Origin: Branchiostoma floridae
Taxonomy: Eukaryota; Chordata; Leptocardii; Amphioxiformes; Branchiostomatidae
Assembly: GCF_000003815.2 (NCBI RefSeq)
Contig: NW_023365851.1
Span: 1-26,035 of the forward strand
Direction: 5' to 3'
DNA: 26,035 nucleotides
The translations under genes and the position numbers were made by a program. This document shows positions 1-11,029 of the stretch, one piece after another; the stretch's first letter is position 1; every line of letters starts with the position of its first letter. The notes beneath the pieces are model-generated. The model saw only the letters and a list, made by a program, of their open reading frames with translations, had not been told where the DNA came from and searched no databases.

Positions 1-254
1 TTTCAAATGAGTACAGGTTATCTTTGGTTATGAACGTATATCGGATAGGACATTAAATGGAGGTCCCGTGTTTGAGGAGAGACACACAGAGCACATGAAA
101 TAACCCATGAGTCATGGCACTTTTTGAAAAGAGCATGAGTGGATCAAATAAATATGCGGCTTGTACTTTTCAGTACAAACCCGGTGTGTTATACCCTAAA
201 GTGGTCTACCGGTGCGCAATACAAACAAACAAACAAACAAACAAACAAACAAAC
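1..254 (+). mobile_element. SINE-like repeat copy 1, truncated at window edge, (CAAA)n tail
   Basis: This stretch is a diverged match to 7741-8010. Both contain an 'aaatgagtaca' start, the block 'ggaggtcccgtgtttgagg', the block 'gagtggatca', a 'ttcagtacaaa' block and a 'gcaata' block followed by A/C-rich tail sequence. Here the tail is a clean (CAAA)n tract at 221-254, as expected for a short retroposon 3' end. The tRNA-like head would lie left of the window. Membership in a SINE family is inferred from the related copies elsewhere in the window that keep tRNA-like heads. Confidence 0.55.
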
Positions 255-1009
255 TCACACAAATAATTGATTTTGTGATGCCATTTAAGAGGTCTGTGAT
301 AAACGAAGAACTATGTAATAGAGTGGTTACCTACAAGTGTTAGTGATCCACGACTCTGTTGATGTTTATCTGACTTTCCAAAACATTAACTTTCTTATTG
401 TCTTCTCAAGTGTTGACAAGAGTCAGACCGTTAATAGTAGAGTTGTTAGCATTTCTTACCATTTGTCAAAAAAGTAGGTTAAACCTTATACAAAAGGAAA
501 ACTGAGAAAGTCTCCCAATCTAGGTAAAAATCGCTGTTTATGACAGACCTTACGCTTCACGAAACACTTCGCAGATTGCTTCTTGTGCTATTCTCGAAAG
601 GATGTCCTGGATCCATCCTTCATGGTTACGATTTCTAGCCAGAAGTTACTACGCACACAACTATACTTGTACTCTCTTAAGGTCCTTATTACAATGTCTT
701 ACATAAAATCAACACGATGTAAACGCAACACAACTTATGATAAACTCACCACCATGCTTGTGAGTGGAAATATCAGTCAAACCACCAGAAGAAACATCAC
801 AAAACCGCGCGCATAGCGATAAACACCTCTACTTCCCTTCACAACGCAATGGCGAGACTGTCTTTCCGTCCTCCGCTCTTTTCTTTCTACCGTCCTTTGA
901 TTTTTCCCGTAACCATGGTGATGTAAGAAGACACTCCTAATCCTGAGAGAGGGAGATTTAAGGCGGTGTGCTGTCTACGTAAGGTGTGATCTACACCACC
1001 TGTTTCAAG
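255..1009. other. Unassigned intergenic DNA
   Basis: I see no convincing exon, repeat or RNA gene here. The longest open frame (583-816) has no signal peptide, domain or splice context and reads like random translation. Confidence 0.5.
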
Positions 1010-1137
1010 AAGATGGCGGTGTCACGTCGGACAAAAACAACAGTGCAGCTATTCCACTTGAGAAGATTATGGACTGGAGTGAACGTAAATCACTATCCGC
1101 CCTCTCTGAGGGTAACCGTAGGCTTAGGCTACATTTC
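1010..1137 (+). promoter_or_regulatory. Possible promoter/first exon with YY1-type motif
   Basis: AAGATGGCGG at 1010-1019 matches the YY1 core often found just downstream of TATA-less start sites and overlapping the initiator ATG. From the ATG at 1013 an open frame of 42 codons runs to a TAA near 1140, with a possible GT donor inside it near 1109. The flanking 830-1140 is more GC-rich than its surroundings. No downstream exon could be linked, so a real gene start here is uncertain. Confidence 0.2.
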
Positions 1138-1139
1138 CT

Positions 1140-2048
1140 AAACGGAGTCTGGACGGTGTGTGCGGAAACGAAGAATAAAAATGTTTACCAAGGAAAATTT
1201 GATGCTACAGACTAATTTTGTTACGTTCTGTGTTCCAGTAAAAATATACTCTGCTACTAAAACAGCAAGGACACTTGCCTTCTATGTCAGCTCGTACGTC
1301 ATATCCTTTTACTACATGTCCTTTTACTTGTCTTCTATTCGCATCATCAGTCATCTGGCTGGCAACCCTCTAACAACAAGTCTAACCAAGATCCTAATGT
1401 ACTTCTCGGATCTTTAACTTTGTAACAAACATGGACATCTCACAAAGTAGTCGCTAGATAGCGCTTCGAAAGAATACCAATACGTAGGTTGGCGGGAAAA
1501 TGTCGTATTGGAAAAGCTAACGACGAGTCATTGCGTAGTAACAACGCTTGTGTTAAGTGCGACTTTGTACTAACGCTAGTTCACGGGTATCTAGGATTTC
1601 GAGTCGACGGGCGGTTTTTACAAACTGCAATATCTTTTTGCCTTGCCGCGCATGGCGCGGCATGGCCTTGTGGCCACTATTTTCTTGGTTGGATGGTTGG
1701 ATGGTTGGATGGATCAATGGTTCAAGCAATGTTAACCCAGCCCTTCCAAAGGCCCTTCCAAAGGCCTTTCCCAGTTCTCTTTCTCGTGAACAAACTTGCG
1801 GCTTAGGCGACCAACAGTACATCCCAGTCAAGCTTTATACCTCCCTTTTACGCATTTGATAACAGTTGTGGTCGGTACTGAAAGCCTCTTAACATCTGGT
1901 TACATCGAATGAATGAAGCGTTCGTATGGTGATATTTCAGATCCATTGGAGTAAAATATAATCAAGTGAATTATCCCGCATGATAATTTGCATTACCTAT
2001 TCATAAAGATGAAATAAATGCCTAATTAGACCAATGCATTGCATGTGA
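1140..2048. other. Unassigned DNA with small simple repeats
   Basis: This contains a short GGTTGGAT tandem near 1687-1711, a GCCGCGC...GCGCGGC hairpin near 1643-1661 and a duplicated 'ccttccaaagg' near 1743-1770. The overlapping open frames on both strands (1489-1859) follow these low-complexity tracts and show no domain. I see no supported gene. Confidence 0.4.
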
Positions 2049-2421
2049 ATATATAAGTAGGCAATGACGTCATCGAAACGTCTCAAGAACGTTTGACTAG
2101 GTATTTCAACGCTACCACGAAAACCCTCTGCCGTACGGCGATCCGTAAATTTACTACCATCTTCCCACACCCGCGGTACAAAAACTATCCGGTTCTAGAG
2201 GCAAATTTACCCATCAAAATAAAGGATATAAGTTTCTCTTTCTTGTGATGTGTTTCTTTTGCTTGAAAATTGTTTAAAACGCCAGAAATTTGCCGGTGAA
2301 AACGGCGCGCCGTAAGCGGGGAGGCCGGGGCTTCCACACTTCCGGCTGCAGAAACGGAGGATATGTGACTGAAGCGGCACAAATAGAACCTTTTTTGACG
2401 CTATGAATGAAGAATTTCAAG
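2049..2421 (+). promoter_or_regulatory. Promoter-like region with candidate mini first exon
   Basis: The region has an ATATAAG TATA-like box (2050-2057), a palindromic CRE TGACGTCA (2065-2072), a GC-rich block (2295-2335) and an ETS/GABP site ACTTCCGG (2338-2345). It ends in ATG at 2403 followed by six codons (M-N-E-E-F-Q plus one base) and a CAAG|GTAAAA donor at 2421/2422. This arrangement fits a gene start on the + strand. I could not identify a downstream exon in a compatible phase, so it may equally be a chance collection of motifs. Confidence 0.25.
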
Positions 2422-2678
2422 GTAAAATACTTGATACAATTTGTAGTGTTTGGGGGAGGGGGCCATGTTGAAGAAAATGTGCTTTTGAACAATTTTTTCT
2501 CAAGTCAATCCCAGCAATATAATTTCTATGCAGTGTTTCTTTATCCATGTTTTAGTCATGAAACTTACATGTATGTAAAATGTTTCTTAGTGATTATTTC
2601 TATTAATTATTCTTAGTTTATTGCTTTCTTTAGCATATTTTACATATGGATCATTGATTGGCCTGTTGTGCACTACTA

Positions 2679-2920
2679 GTATTTTTTTCACTTGTTGAAC
2701 TTGAGGCACCATGGTAACTTGAGGTACCTATGCCCAATTTTTAAGAAAATATCAATTGTATTTTCAATGTTATCGTTACTGTTGGTGTGAATCATCCCTT
2801 GCCTCGTTCCAAGACTAAAATACCATTTTGTATTTTTTTCACTTGTTGAACTTGAGGCACCGTGCCCCCTGATAGGGGTCAGCCGGGTAACCTATGCCCA
2901 AGTTTTTCAAAACACTAATG
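2679..2920 (+). repeat. Pair of diverged direct repeats, ~150 bp apart
   Basis: A 70-90 bp block beginning 'gtatttttttcacttgttga' occurs at 2679-2749 and again at 2830-2920. Both copies continue into 'cttgaggcacc' and 'acctatgccca'. The second copy carries an extra segment with a CCCCTGATAGGGG hairpin. This is a local tandem duplication or two copies of a short dispersed repeat. No coding potential is visible. Confidence 0.55.
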
Positions 2921-2959
2921 GCATTTTTGTCAACGTGAAAAATTTGTGCAACCAGATTG

Positions 2960-4300
2960 TGTATTCTTTGTCAGATTGTGCCAAGGGTTTTTCTGGTGTA
3001 GCAAAAATCATAAATATGTACTTACCTGCAATATTATACTCTTGTCTCTACTATCAGCCAGGTTCCTACCGACCGGGCGAGGTTGTCGCAGTTGGTACTG
3101 AGGTTCAGTCGCAGAAGATGGCTCAGAAACAGTGACACTTACCTCCTTCCATCTTGTTGCAGGTATTTATCTACTTAATCAATGATAATAAGTTAATCTA
3201 TTCCTTACCCCAACTTGCCTTTCTTTCTTTCTTTATTGAATTCTTCATTTCATTATTGGATCATTCTGAATCTTTCGTCACAAAAAGGAAGTCATAAGTC
3301 ATAAGAAAGATGATGATGTAGATGAACATCAGACGTGGTACTAGAGTAGGTCGTCATCCCCTCAGATGGAAGAACATTATCACCATGAATCATGAAACTC
3401 AAATAATTTTGTTTTTCAGGTGGAGTGTAGATTGCACCAAGTACCAGATGTAGCTGATATAAGACTGGAGGGCGGAGCGGAGATATTGAATGGTAGAGGT
3501 CAAACATAATGTTGACAAGTTGTGCAGCCAGTGCTATTAGCATTAACCAGCATGCTACCAGTAACCACAGAAAATGATAAGTAAGCCTGTTGTTTTTGTA
3601 AAAAGTAGTTTACATTGCATTATACTATTTATAGTATTGATTAAATAAGGAGAAGTTCATGTACCTGCAAGTACATCAAAGAAATCTGTGTCGATTGTAT
3701 GTATCCTGAAGACTGAGCCTTTGACCTTGAAAAATGTTGAACTTGTCCTAATAAATTTAGTGTTTACACAATGTCTACCTATTGATATTTTATCTCTTAT
3801 TAGTACAAACATCTGTCTTCTATATTTTATTATCTAAGTGTAAAGTTGTACTGTTGATTCAGTGTAACATCATTGCTCAACATGAAAATAATGCGACATA
3901 TTCACACACTTACCTTTCCCCTTGACCAAGTTGACCTTGTTATAAGGCAATTAATATTGCTGATATTATAGATGTGACATTGTTGGTAATATAAGATACC
4001 ATAATGTTGTGTACATTGCAAAAGTATATGAAGTATGATATTTAATCTTCTACAATGCGACTCAACTGGTGCAAAAAACACCATTGACTGTAACCCAAAA
4101 TGTGAACTTTTAAACCCAAATTTACTTATTTCTTAAAGAATTACAGGTAAGATGACTCTGTGGAGTGATTCTATGTAGTACATATTACGGAGAAATAAGA
4201 TAAAACAAGCTTTGCAGCCTTTACTTACCTTTTCATCACCCCTCAAAAAAGGTATGTTTTTAATTTTCATCGTTTATCGCGCTGCCGGCCATATCTGAGG
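2960..4300 (-). other. Unassigned region with four consensus - strand splice donors
   Basis: On the - strand, MAG|GTAAGT-type donors occur near 3026, 3141, 3913 and 4224. Upstream of the first donor a frame stays open from about 3172 to 3027 and includes the peptide SEPSSATEPQYQLRQPRP. Upstream of the last, a frame begins MKIKNIPFLRGDEK directly before the donor. These could be exons of an unrecognised - strand gene, but acceptors are weak and no domain is recognisable. No exon is called. Confidence 0.2.
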
Positions 4301-5052
4301 GTAGGTTTTGGCAACTTTGTGGAGCCATATCTCAGCAACCCTTCAAGATATTCGCTTCATCTAAAAAGCATTTTACTCCTCTTGGTTAGCTCTTTCAGAA
4401 ACAGTAAAAACAGTCATTGTATTGTGTTTTTGCCAAGGCACAGCATTTTGCCTTGCCGGGCTTGAAGTGCTGACATACTTTGTCCTGACGATATCCCTAA
4501 CACGCGGCAAGGCACAACTTTTTAAAAAAGATTTCTTGTTAGATTACAGGTTGATCGTTTACATATTGTAGTTTGAACCACAGCTGTCCTTTAACTTGAT
4601 ATCCCTAAATACCCTGTTTCCAAAAGCAACGGATATATGTTATCCCATGAATAAATGTCAGCTCGCGTTACCTACATGTAATCAATCAAACAAGTGGAAG
4701 AGGAGTCCGCCGATGTGAATATTTCATCCAATCAAATCTAACGTTGCACTGTTGTTTGGACACGACGCTTGCTGTTTGGCGGGCGAATGGAAGGTCACGT
4801 TCGTTTGCGGTAAGCGTGACTCTAAAGGGACTAGGGATTATTAGCCAAACATGTGGTTGCCATAGGGCCAAACTGTAGCACAAACAAGGGAATGGAGATG
4901 GTAGAATCTTTTACATGCAAAGTATAAACAAGGGACTTGTTACATTTTTGTGCAGTCGTGAAAAGAGTTACGCAAACTTCAGCAGTATTTGTAGACGTCC
5001 AGTCCTGTCGCTGAAAGTCCTGCGACAAATGTGTTCCACGCTTCAACCTGTC
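4301..5052. other. Unassigned intergenic DNA
   Basis: Nothing supportable as a gene. A short inverted pair (TTGCCTTGCCG near 4450 and CGGCAAGGCA near 4505) could form a small hairpin. The open frames are short and featureless. Confidence 0.4.
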
Positions 5053-5687
5053 TTTGAGCCCAATACTACCAGTTGTGCCACACACGACGCTAGAAGAGAA
5101 TTTTGTGATACGACAGCAAAAACACCAACCACGGAGTCTGCTTTAGAGGCTAACATTTTGTCTGTCCAATGCTTTCATAAGAAAGAGGCCAATTATCCGC
5201 GATACTCTTTTAAAAGGGACATACGCATATACGTCTGAACGCTCTGACCACAGGTTACAAGGGAGATGTTAAACCTGACCCAAAACACCTTGGAAGCGAT
5301 CTAAACTTTTAATAGAAGTTTTATTAAGATTATTTATTTGGGGGGGGGGGGGGCAGGCGTGGGCATTGTGTCACTGCACTCAAGTTAGTAACTTTTTTCA
5401 ACAGTGCCACATACAAAGTACAGACAGACAGAAGGTAACGTAAAAGGTAATATTTTACCTCCCCGACCGAAGTCAGGTACCCATATTTACACCTGTGTAA
5501 AGTGAGGAACATCGTCTAAGAAGTGCCTTTCCAATTGCATGGCACAACGTCGGGAGCACGGCGAGGATAACTCGCGATATCTAGGTTTGAGCCCAACACT
5601 ACCAGTTGCGCCACACACGACGCCAGAAGAGAATTTTGGTGATACGGTAGTAAAAACACCAACCACGGAGTCTGCTTTAGAGGCTAA
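5053..5687 (+). repeat. 101/102-bp direct repeat pair (5053-5153 and 5586-5687)
   Basis: The block from 'tttgagccca' to 'ttagaggctaa' appears at 5053-5153 and 5586-5687 with roughly ten substitutions and one extra G in the second copy, so the reading frame shifts midway between copies. Both can encode K-T-P-T-T-E-S-A-L-E-A in the second half. The flanks are unrelated, so this is a dispersed pair, not a simple tandem. The origin could be a duplicated exon or an old repeat; no consensus donor follows either copy. Confidence 0.7.
5340..5353 (+). repeat. Poly-G run (14)
   Basis: A homopolymer run of 14 G. Its length is prone to sequencing error. Confidence 0.9.
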
Positions 5688-7629
5688 GGATTTGCCTGAT
5701 TACGCCATGCGTCACCGATGAGACATGTTACCTGCCGTAAATCACGTACGGCGGATGGATCACGACAGTAATGATGCATCACGCCAACCTTCACACTACC
5801 ATAAGTACCACACAGGTCATTCACACGTACAGTACACACCGTCATCAGCGGAAATGGTGCAGAAACATTTTGTAACACATGTAACGTTTCACGCGTTGTT
5901 AACTCCGGGAAGAAGGTTTCACCTCCGACGGAGGTATTGTGGTTGTCGGTGTCTGCGAACGGTTCCGAGTTATATCTCATGACACGATGCTTTGGATGAC
6001 ATTGTTTGTATTTTGGCTTAGGCTTAGGTCCTAATTGGAAATGGGCCCTGCTGGGCAGTTCACGGGCTGTTTTTTTAAAATTTGAGGTGTCACCCCTACG
6101 TGACCCTTGGGGCAACTTGCGGCTCTCGGGGTATTTTTGGGCAAGGCCGGGCACCGAAAATCTTTGGCTTCGGAGCCCGACCGGGGCTACATTCCCAACG
6201 GACACCAGTGACATTGGGACAGCCTTAGTGGAAGTTTATTAAGCCCCAATGATGCTCGCCGAATTTGCAGTTCTGTGTCGTAGTACACATGTAGTATTTT
6301 ACTTGATGTAAAATTATAAAACGACACCCCCATCTTGAAGTTAGTGTGGCCCTGATATTAAAACAGCTGTTGGTCGCTCAGTATAGCCTGAAGTTGTTGC
6401 TGCAGGTGTAGTTGGTAAGGGTGGGCATTTCACTGGACTGCGGTGCATTAGGAGCGTCACTGTATTCTACATTGGATTTGTCTTACCAGTGAGTTTTGGA
6501 AATATCATGCAAAACGTAAAAATGTGACAAAGAAGATTACAAACATGCAAAGCGTAAAAATATTTCTATCAATAAAATGACTCGTCCGTAGCGACGTCGC
6601 CACTCATTTATGTCAAATGCATTTGCCGTAGGTATAAATTAAAAGCGGTCATCACATACTAATGAACACCGTTGTCAGTATCTCTAAAATTCATTTATTC
6701 ACTCCAGGAAATTTATCCCGTCGCTATTAGCTAATTACATCTGATAATGTGACGAAGCTGATTTGCTACAATAAAGTCACCCTCTAATTACTATCAACCT
6801 GGATTGGAGCACTTTAAGGCTATCAGACAAGTACTGGAAGCACATGTAGCTTTACAGAATAGATTCCTTGTAGAAAATCAAGTTTTTGCTGTCACCTTCC
6901 TCAGAGCAATTCTGACAGGTCACATTGTACTGCAACATAGACATCGCTGCTTACCGATGCGGTTCCAAACGTTTTCACATATATTCATAGACGGTGTTTG
7001 CAATGCGGTCTCAAACGCAAGGGAGTGCTTTGCTGTTAGGAAGAAACATTACCTGTGTATGTCGTGGTTTTGTGCCTTTGTCACTCCCAAAATTTAAATG
7101 TTCTTATTTTGAAAAGATTTTCCACGATGTATATGTAAGTCACAAATTTTGCACTAAAATATGTCCTGATTTGACGACATATTACAGAGACTTATTATCA
7201 CGGCATAGATTATTCCAACGATTCTACCTCGCTGTTGCATACAGAAGATTAACTACGGCATTTTCAAGCGCTGTGACGCAGTACTTTGGGTCGAGGATGA
7301 ATACTGTGTCATGAGACCATAATATGTCTGAAGAAGGCCGGCGGGAAGTGGACATCATCCGGGTCCTCAGGGGAAATCCCCGCGCGCATTTATACAAACC
7401 GCTTTGTTGAAAACATTCTTCGCCGAAAGCCACTTTAATAATAATATTAATAATCGACTTGCCTTTGTTGCTAACGGACGTTTTAATCGGGTATTAACTT
7501 CTTAGAGGGTACCATTAGAAATTGACGTCAGTATATTGGTACGCTTGTCCTGCACTGTCGCTCACCCCAAGGTTAGTACAAGAAGGGAGACTCAGTCAGG
7601 GAGTTCTCTGAAGTGCAGTCTCTACATGT
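5688..7629. other. Unassigned DNA, no supported gene
   Basis: The longest open frame is 176 codons on the - strand (5684-6214). It has mixed composition, overlaps the direct repeat, has no signal peptide or recognisable domain, and competes with open frames on the + strand over the same bases. 6250-7440 holds only short open frames and AT-rich sequence. Confidence 0.45.
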
Positions 7630-8010
7630 ATTTCTTGTAAACCTTGTGCTATCTGAACTGGTCCTAGGTTCCAGTCTCCTGACATGCCACGTTGTTGTGC
7701 CCAAAGGGAAAGGCACATAACACGAATTTCCAAACTTCACTCAGGCGTAAATGAGTACATAGGGTCTGTTAGGGACATCCCTTGGATCCAATAGGAGGTT
7801 TTATGGAGGTCCCGTGTTTGAGGGGAGCCACACATGGAGCAAGTAAAAGAAGCCACCACACGTGCACGTATCGAGGGTTACTGGTCCTTCCAAATGTGAG
7901 TGGATCATATACATCTGTCCGGATATGCAGCTGGTGCTGTTCAGTACAAAGCTAGCGTGTTACGCCATGAGGCCGTGTACGCAATATAAGCAAACAAAGA
8001 AACATAACAT
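7630..8010 (+). mobile_element. SINE-like repeat copy 2 (tRNA-like head plus body)
   Basis: A degenerate B-box-like 'ggttccagtctcc' near 7668-7680 is followed by a body containing 'gttgtgcccaaagggaaagg', 'cacataacacgaatttcc', 'ttcactcaggcgtaaatgag' and 'gttagggacatccct'. The last block recurs in reverse at 12390-12405. The part from 7741 matches 1-254, and the 3' part is A-rich (about 7985-8010). This is the fullest body of the family in the window and is probably a Pol III-type SINE. Confidence 0.6.
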
Positions 8011-9249
8011 GAACACACAGATCTCTACAAGTGAAATGCACACACATTACTGTCATTCCAATACCTCTATGGTACCTGTTTGGCCCGGACCCATCTACTG
8101 TCGCAATTTTCTTACCAAACCTCCATTTGTACCGTTACCAACAGCGGAATGTGCCATTTGTACTAATCATACCGCGTACTTACAATGCGATTAAGGTACG
8201 TCTACTCTGTGATTGTATTTGTATATCTATATAGGCGTTATAACCTTTAGTCCGCGTAATGCACCAGCTTCGCAGGCACGCGGCGCTGCAGCAGCTGGTT
8301 ATATTACACTGAACGACATGTCACACCTAACCTTTGCACATCCAGTTGTAATTATACACATATAAGCGTTGTTTAAAGCTATCTCGTGAGGATGTCAATA
8401 TCCCTATAGTACTTGATGGCAACGAGTTTTAGTATACAACAATTAACGTTCTAGCGACAAAAGCATTTTTGAACGTCTCAATACTGGGTTGATAACTCTG
8501 GTATTTGAAGGCAGGATATTCCTTTTCTGACCTGGTATCAAATGCTTACCAGTCGGTACGTCCAACAGTTTACTAGTGATATTGTATATCTTGCCATCGA
8601 CTTATTGACATTTGTTTTACAATCAATTGTAGATCTGTTTTCATTTCGGTGACACTACATATGTCGTAGTTGTTCGTACAGAATCGGTCAGCTAGGTTCT
8701 GTTCCTCTTCCACTTTATATTTAGTCAAGCTACGGAATTTGGAAATCGAAAGTAAGGTTAAACGTAGCGATATGAACTTGGACTCGTTTCAACTTGACAT
8801 CATCTACGTGTACGGATATACAATCGCCCCCGCCAACACTAAACCCATTACATGACTGTGTAATCCTACAATAGAGCCGATTAACAGAGTGTGTTGGCCT
8901 GGTGTTCATTAATGTTTAAAAGCCAGTATGTTTACAATTACAAAGAAATCCAAGGAGGTTATTGCACCCCTAAAAAAGAATTGAATAAGAATATATACAT
9001 TCGTCAACAATAATGTTGCTTGTTGTGGAAATCACTTCGTAAACAATACTTAATATTAGTCTGAAGTGATGTGCTGTTCCTTAGTAAAACACTATAAGAA
9101 GAAGTAGACAGGGATGAATATGTAACATAAGTTATAACACTGTATTTATGTAGATGCCATACTTTGTACCTCGTACAATTGTTGTGCAATAATGTTATTA
9201 TTATCATTATTATCATAAGCTATATACCATTATAAAATTACGACTATAG
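8011..9249. other. Unassigned AT-rich DNA
   Basis: No gene, RNA or clear repeat could be supported. Open frames are short and lack splice or promoter context. Confidence 0.45.
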
Positions 9250-9993
9250 TAGAGTCGATTCCACATTACCAAGAGGGTCTTTCTTGCCTTTTGTTCCAAC
9301 ATTTTGTAAATCTTTATAACATTCTAAATGTGATAAGTAACTGTTTAGAACTATTTACAACATCTGTGTGATGTCCTAAATATTTTCTATAGTGTTCATA
9401 CATGTTAGAAGCATTTCTAACATCAAATCCATTATTTCTGTTAGTTTCTAAACTGTTCCAACATAGATTCATCATTTGTGATCACATGTGATCATATGTT
9501 CGAACAGTGAAACAAAATGATGAAACTGGGTCAGTGGGCTGGGAAGAGGGCAATTCACACATCCCTGCCAAGTACAGGAAATTGTGTCTGTCTGACAGCT
9601 TTTCACAAAAGAGCCACTAGTGTCTACTAAAGAAAATCTAAAGATAGAAGACCCAAACAAAAGGCCCATCTTAGCAGCTTTGTTTATTGGGGTAATAAAA
9701 GTTTTTATGGAGAAAAAAAATGACGCAAATTGTTGGAACATATGATCACATGTTCCAACAATAACAAAAACACATAGATGTTTCTAACTTGTTCTAAATA
9801 AAGAGATATTTGTACCATTAATTTACCAATGTTTCCAACATATATAGATAGGTTCAAACATGTTCAAACTTTCATTTTCAATTGTTTGAACAATTTAGAA
9901 CTTCGGTGACTGAAATATTCTTTTGCTTAGAATAGTTCAAACTTATTACAAATATTATTTCAAAACCCTCTCGGTGACTTGGAATTGACTCTA
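9250..9993 (+). mobile_element. Non-autonomous DNA transposon (MITE-like), copy A
   Basis: The ends form terminal inverted repeats of about 30 bp: left TAGAGTCGATTCCACATTAC..AGAGGGT, right ACCCTC..GTGACTTGGAATTGACTCTA. The flanking TA could be a Tc1/mariner-type TA target duplication. The interior is AT-rich with many short TTAGAAC, TTCTAAC and TTCCAAC words, plus two GATCACATG palindromic blocks (near 9480 and 9745) bracketing a 230-bp core. No transposase frame is present. A second copy lies at 11030-11754 in the opposite orientation and is homologous along its length. The superfamily is uncertain. Confidence 0.75.
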
Positions 9994-10144
9994 TGTCCAT
10001 AAAACGAGATATCAAAACTGGAAGAGCAGCAACAGTGTCTTAAAAAAACCGATAGGATTCCCATTATCGAGTTTTATATTTCCGACCTCTAACCACCTAC
10101 CAAATATCATATGGATCCATACACAGCTTCTCAGACAGGCGGAC

Positions 10145-10203
10145 GCACACACACACACACACACCACACACACACACATAGGTACACACACACACACACA
10201 CAC
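10145..10203 (+). repeat. (CA)n microsatellite, interrupted
   Basis: A dinucleotide tract with a few interruptions, immediately left of the assembly gap. The translated CVCVCV frame on the opposite strand is an artefact of this tract. Confidence 0.95.
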
Positions 10204-10223
10204 GAAATTTTGTATGTGTAATA

Positions 10224-10997
10224 NNNNNNNNNNNNNNNNNNNNNNNNNNNNNNNNNNNNNNNNNNNNNNNNNNNNNNNNNNNNNNNNNNNNNNNNNNNNN
10301 NNNNNNNNNNNNNNNNNNNNNNNNNNNNNNNNNNNNNNNNNNNNNNNNNNNNNNNNNNNNNNNNNNNNNNNNNNNNNNNNNNNNNNNNNNNNNNNNNNNN
10401 NNNNNNNNNNNNNNNNNNNNNNNNNNNNNNNNNNNNNNNNNNNNNNNNNNNNNNNNNNNNNNNNNNNNNNNNNNNNNNNNNNNNNNNNNNNNNNNNNNNN
10501 NNNNNNNNNNNNNNNNNNNNNNNNNNNNNNNNNNNNNNNNNNNNNNNNNNNNNNNNNNNNNNNNNNNNNNNNNNNNNNNNNNNNNNNNNNNNNNNNNNNN
10601 NNNNNNNNNNNNNNNNNNNNNNNNNNNNNNNNNNNNNNNNNNNNNNNNNNNNNNNNNNNNNNNNNNNNNNNNNNNNNNNNNNNNNNNNNNNNNNNNNNNN
10701 NNNNNNNNNNNNNNNNNNNNNNNNNNNNNNNNNNNNNNNNNNNNNNNNNNNNNNNNNNNNNNNNNNNNNNNNNNNNNNNNNNNNNNNNNNNNNNNNNNNN
10801 NNNNNNNNNNNNNNNNNNNNNNNNNNNNNNNNNNNNNNNNNNNNNNNNNNNNNNNNNNNNNNNNNNNNNNNNNNNNNNNNNNNNNNNNNNNNNNNNNNNN
10901 NNNNNNNNNNNNNNNNNNNNNNNNNNNNNNNNNNNNNNNNNNNNNNNNNNNNNNNNNNNNNNNNNNNNNNNNNNNNNNNNNNNNNNNNNNNNNNNNN
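10224..10997. other. Assembly gap (774 N)
   Basis: 774 ambiguous bases lie between the two opposed copies of the inverted-repeat transposon. The adjacent CA tract and the long inverted repeat are likely causes of assembly failure. Nothing can be said about its contents. Confidence 0.99.
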
Positions 10998-11029
10998 AAC
11001 AGACCTCTAAATATGATAAGTTTCACGTA

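Noticed and set aside
5684-6214. 176-codon - strand open frame
   Set aside because: No domain, no signal peptide, overlaps a direct repeat copy and competing + strand frames; composition looks random.
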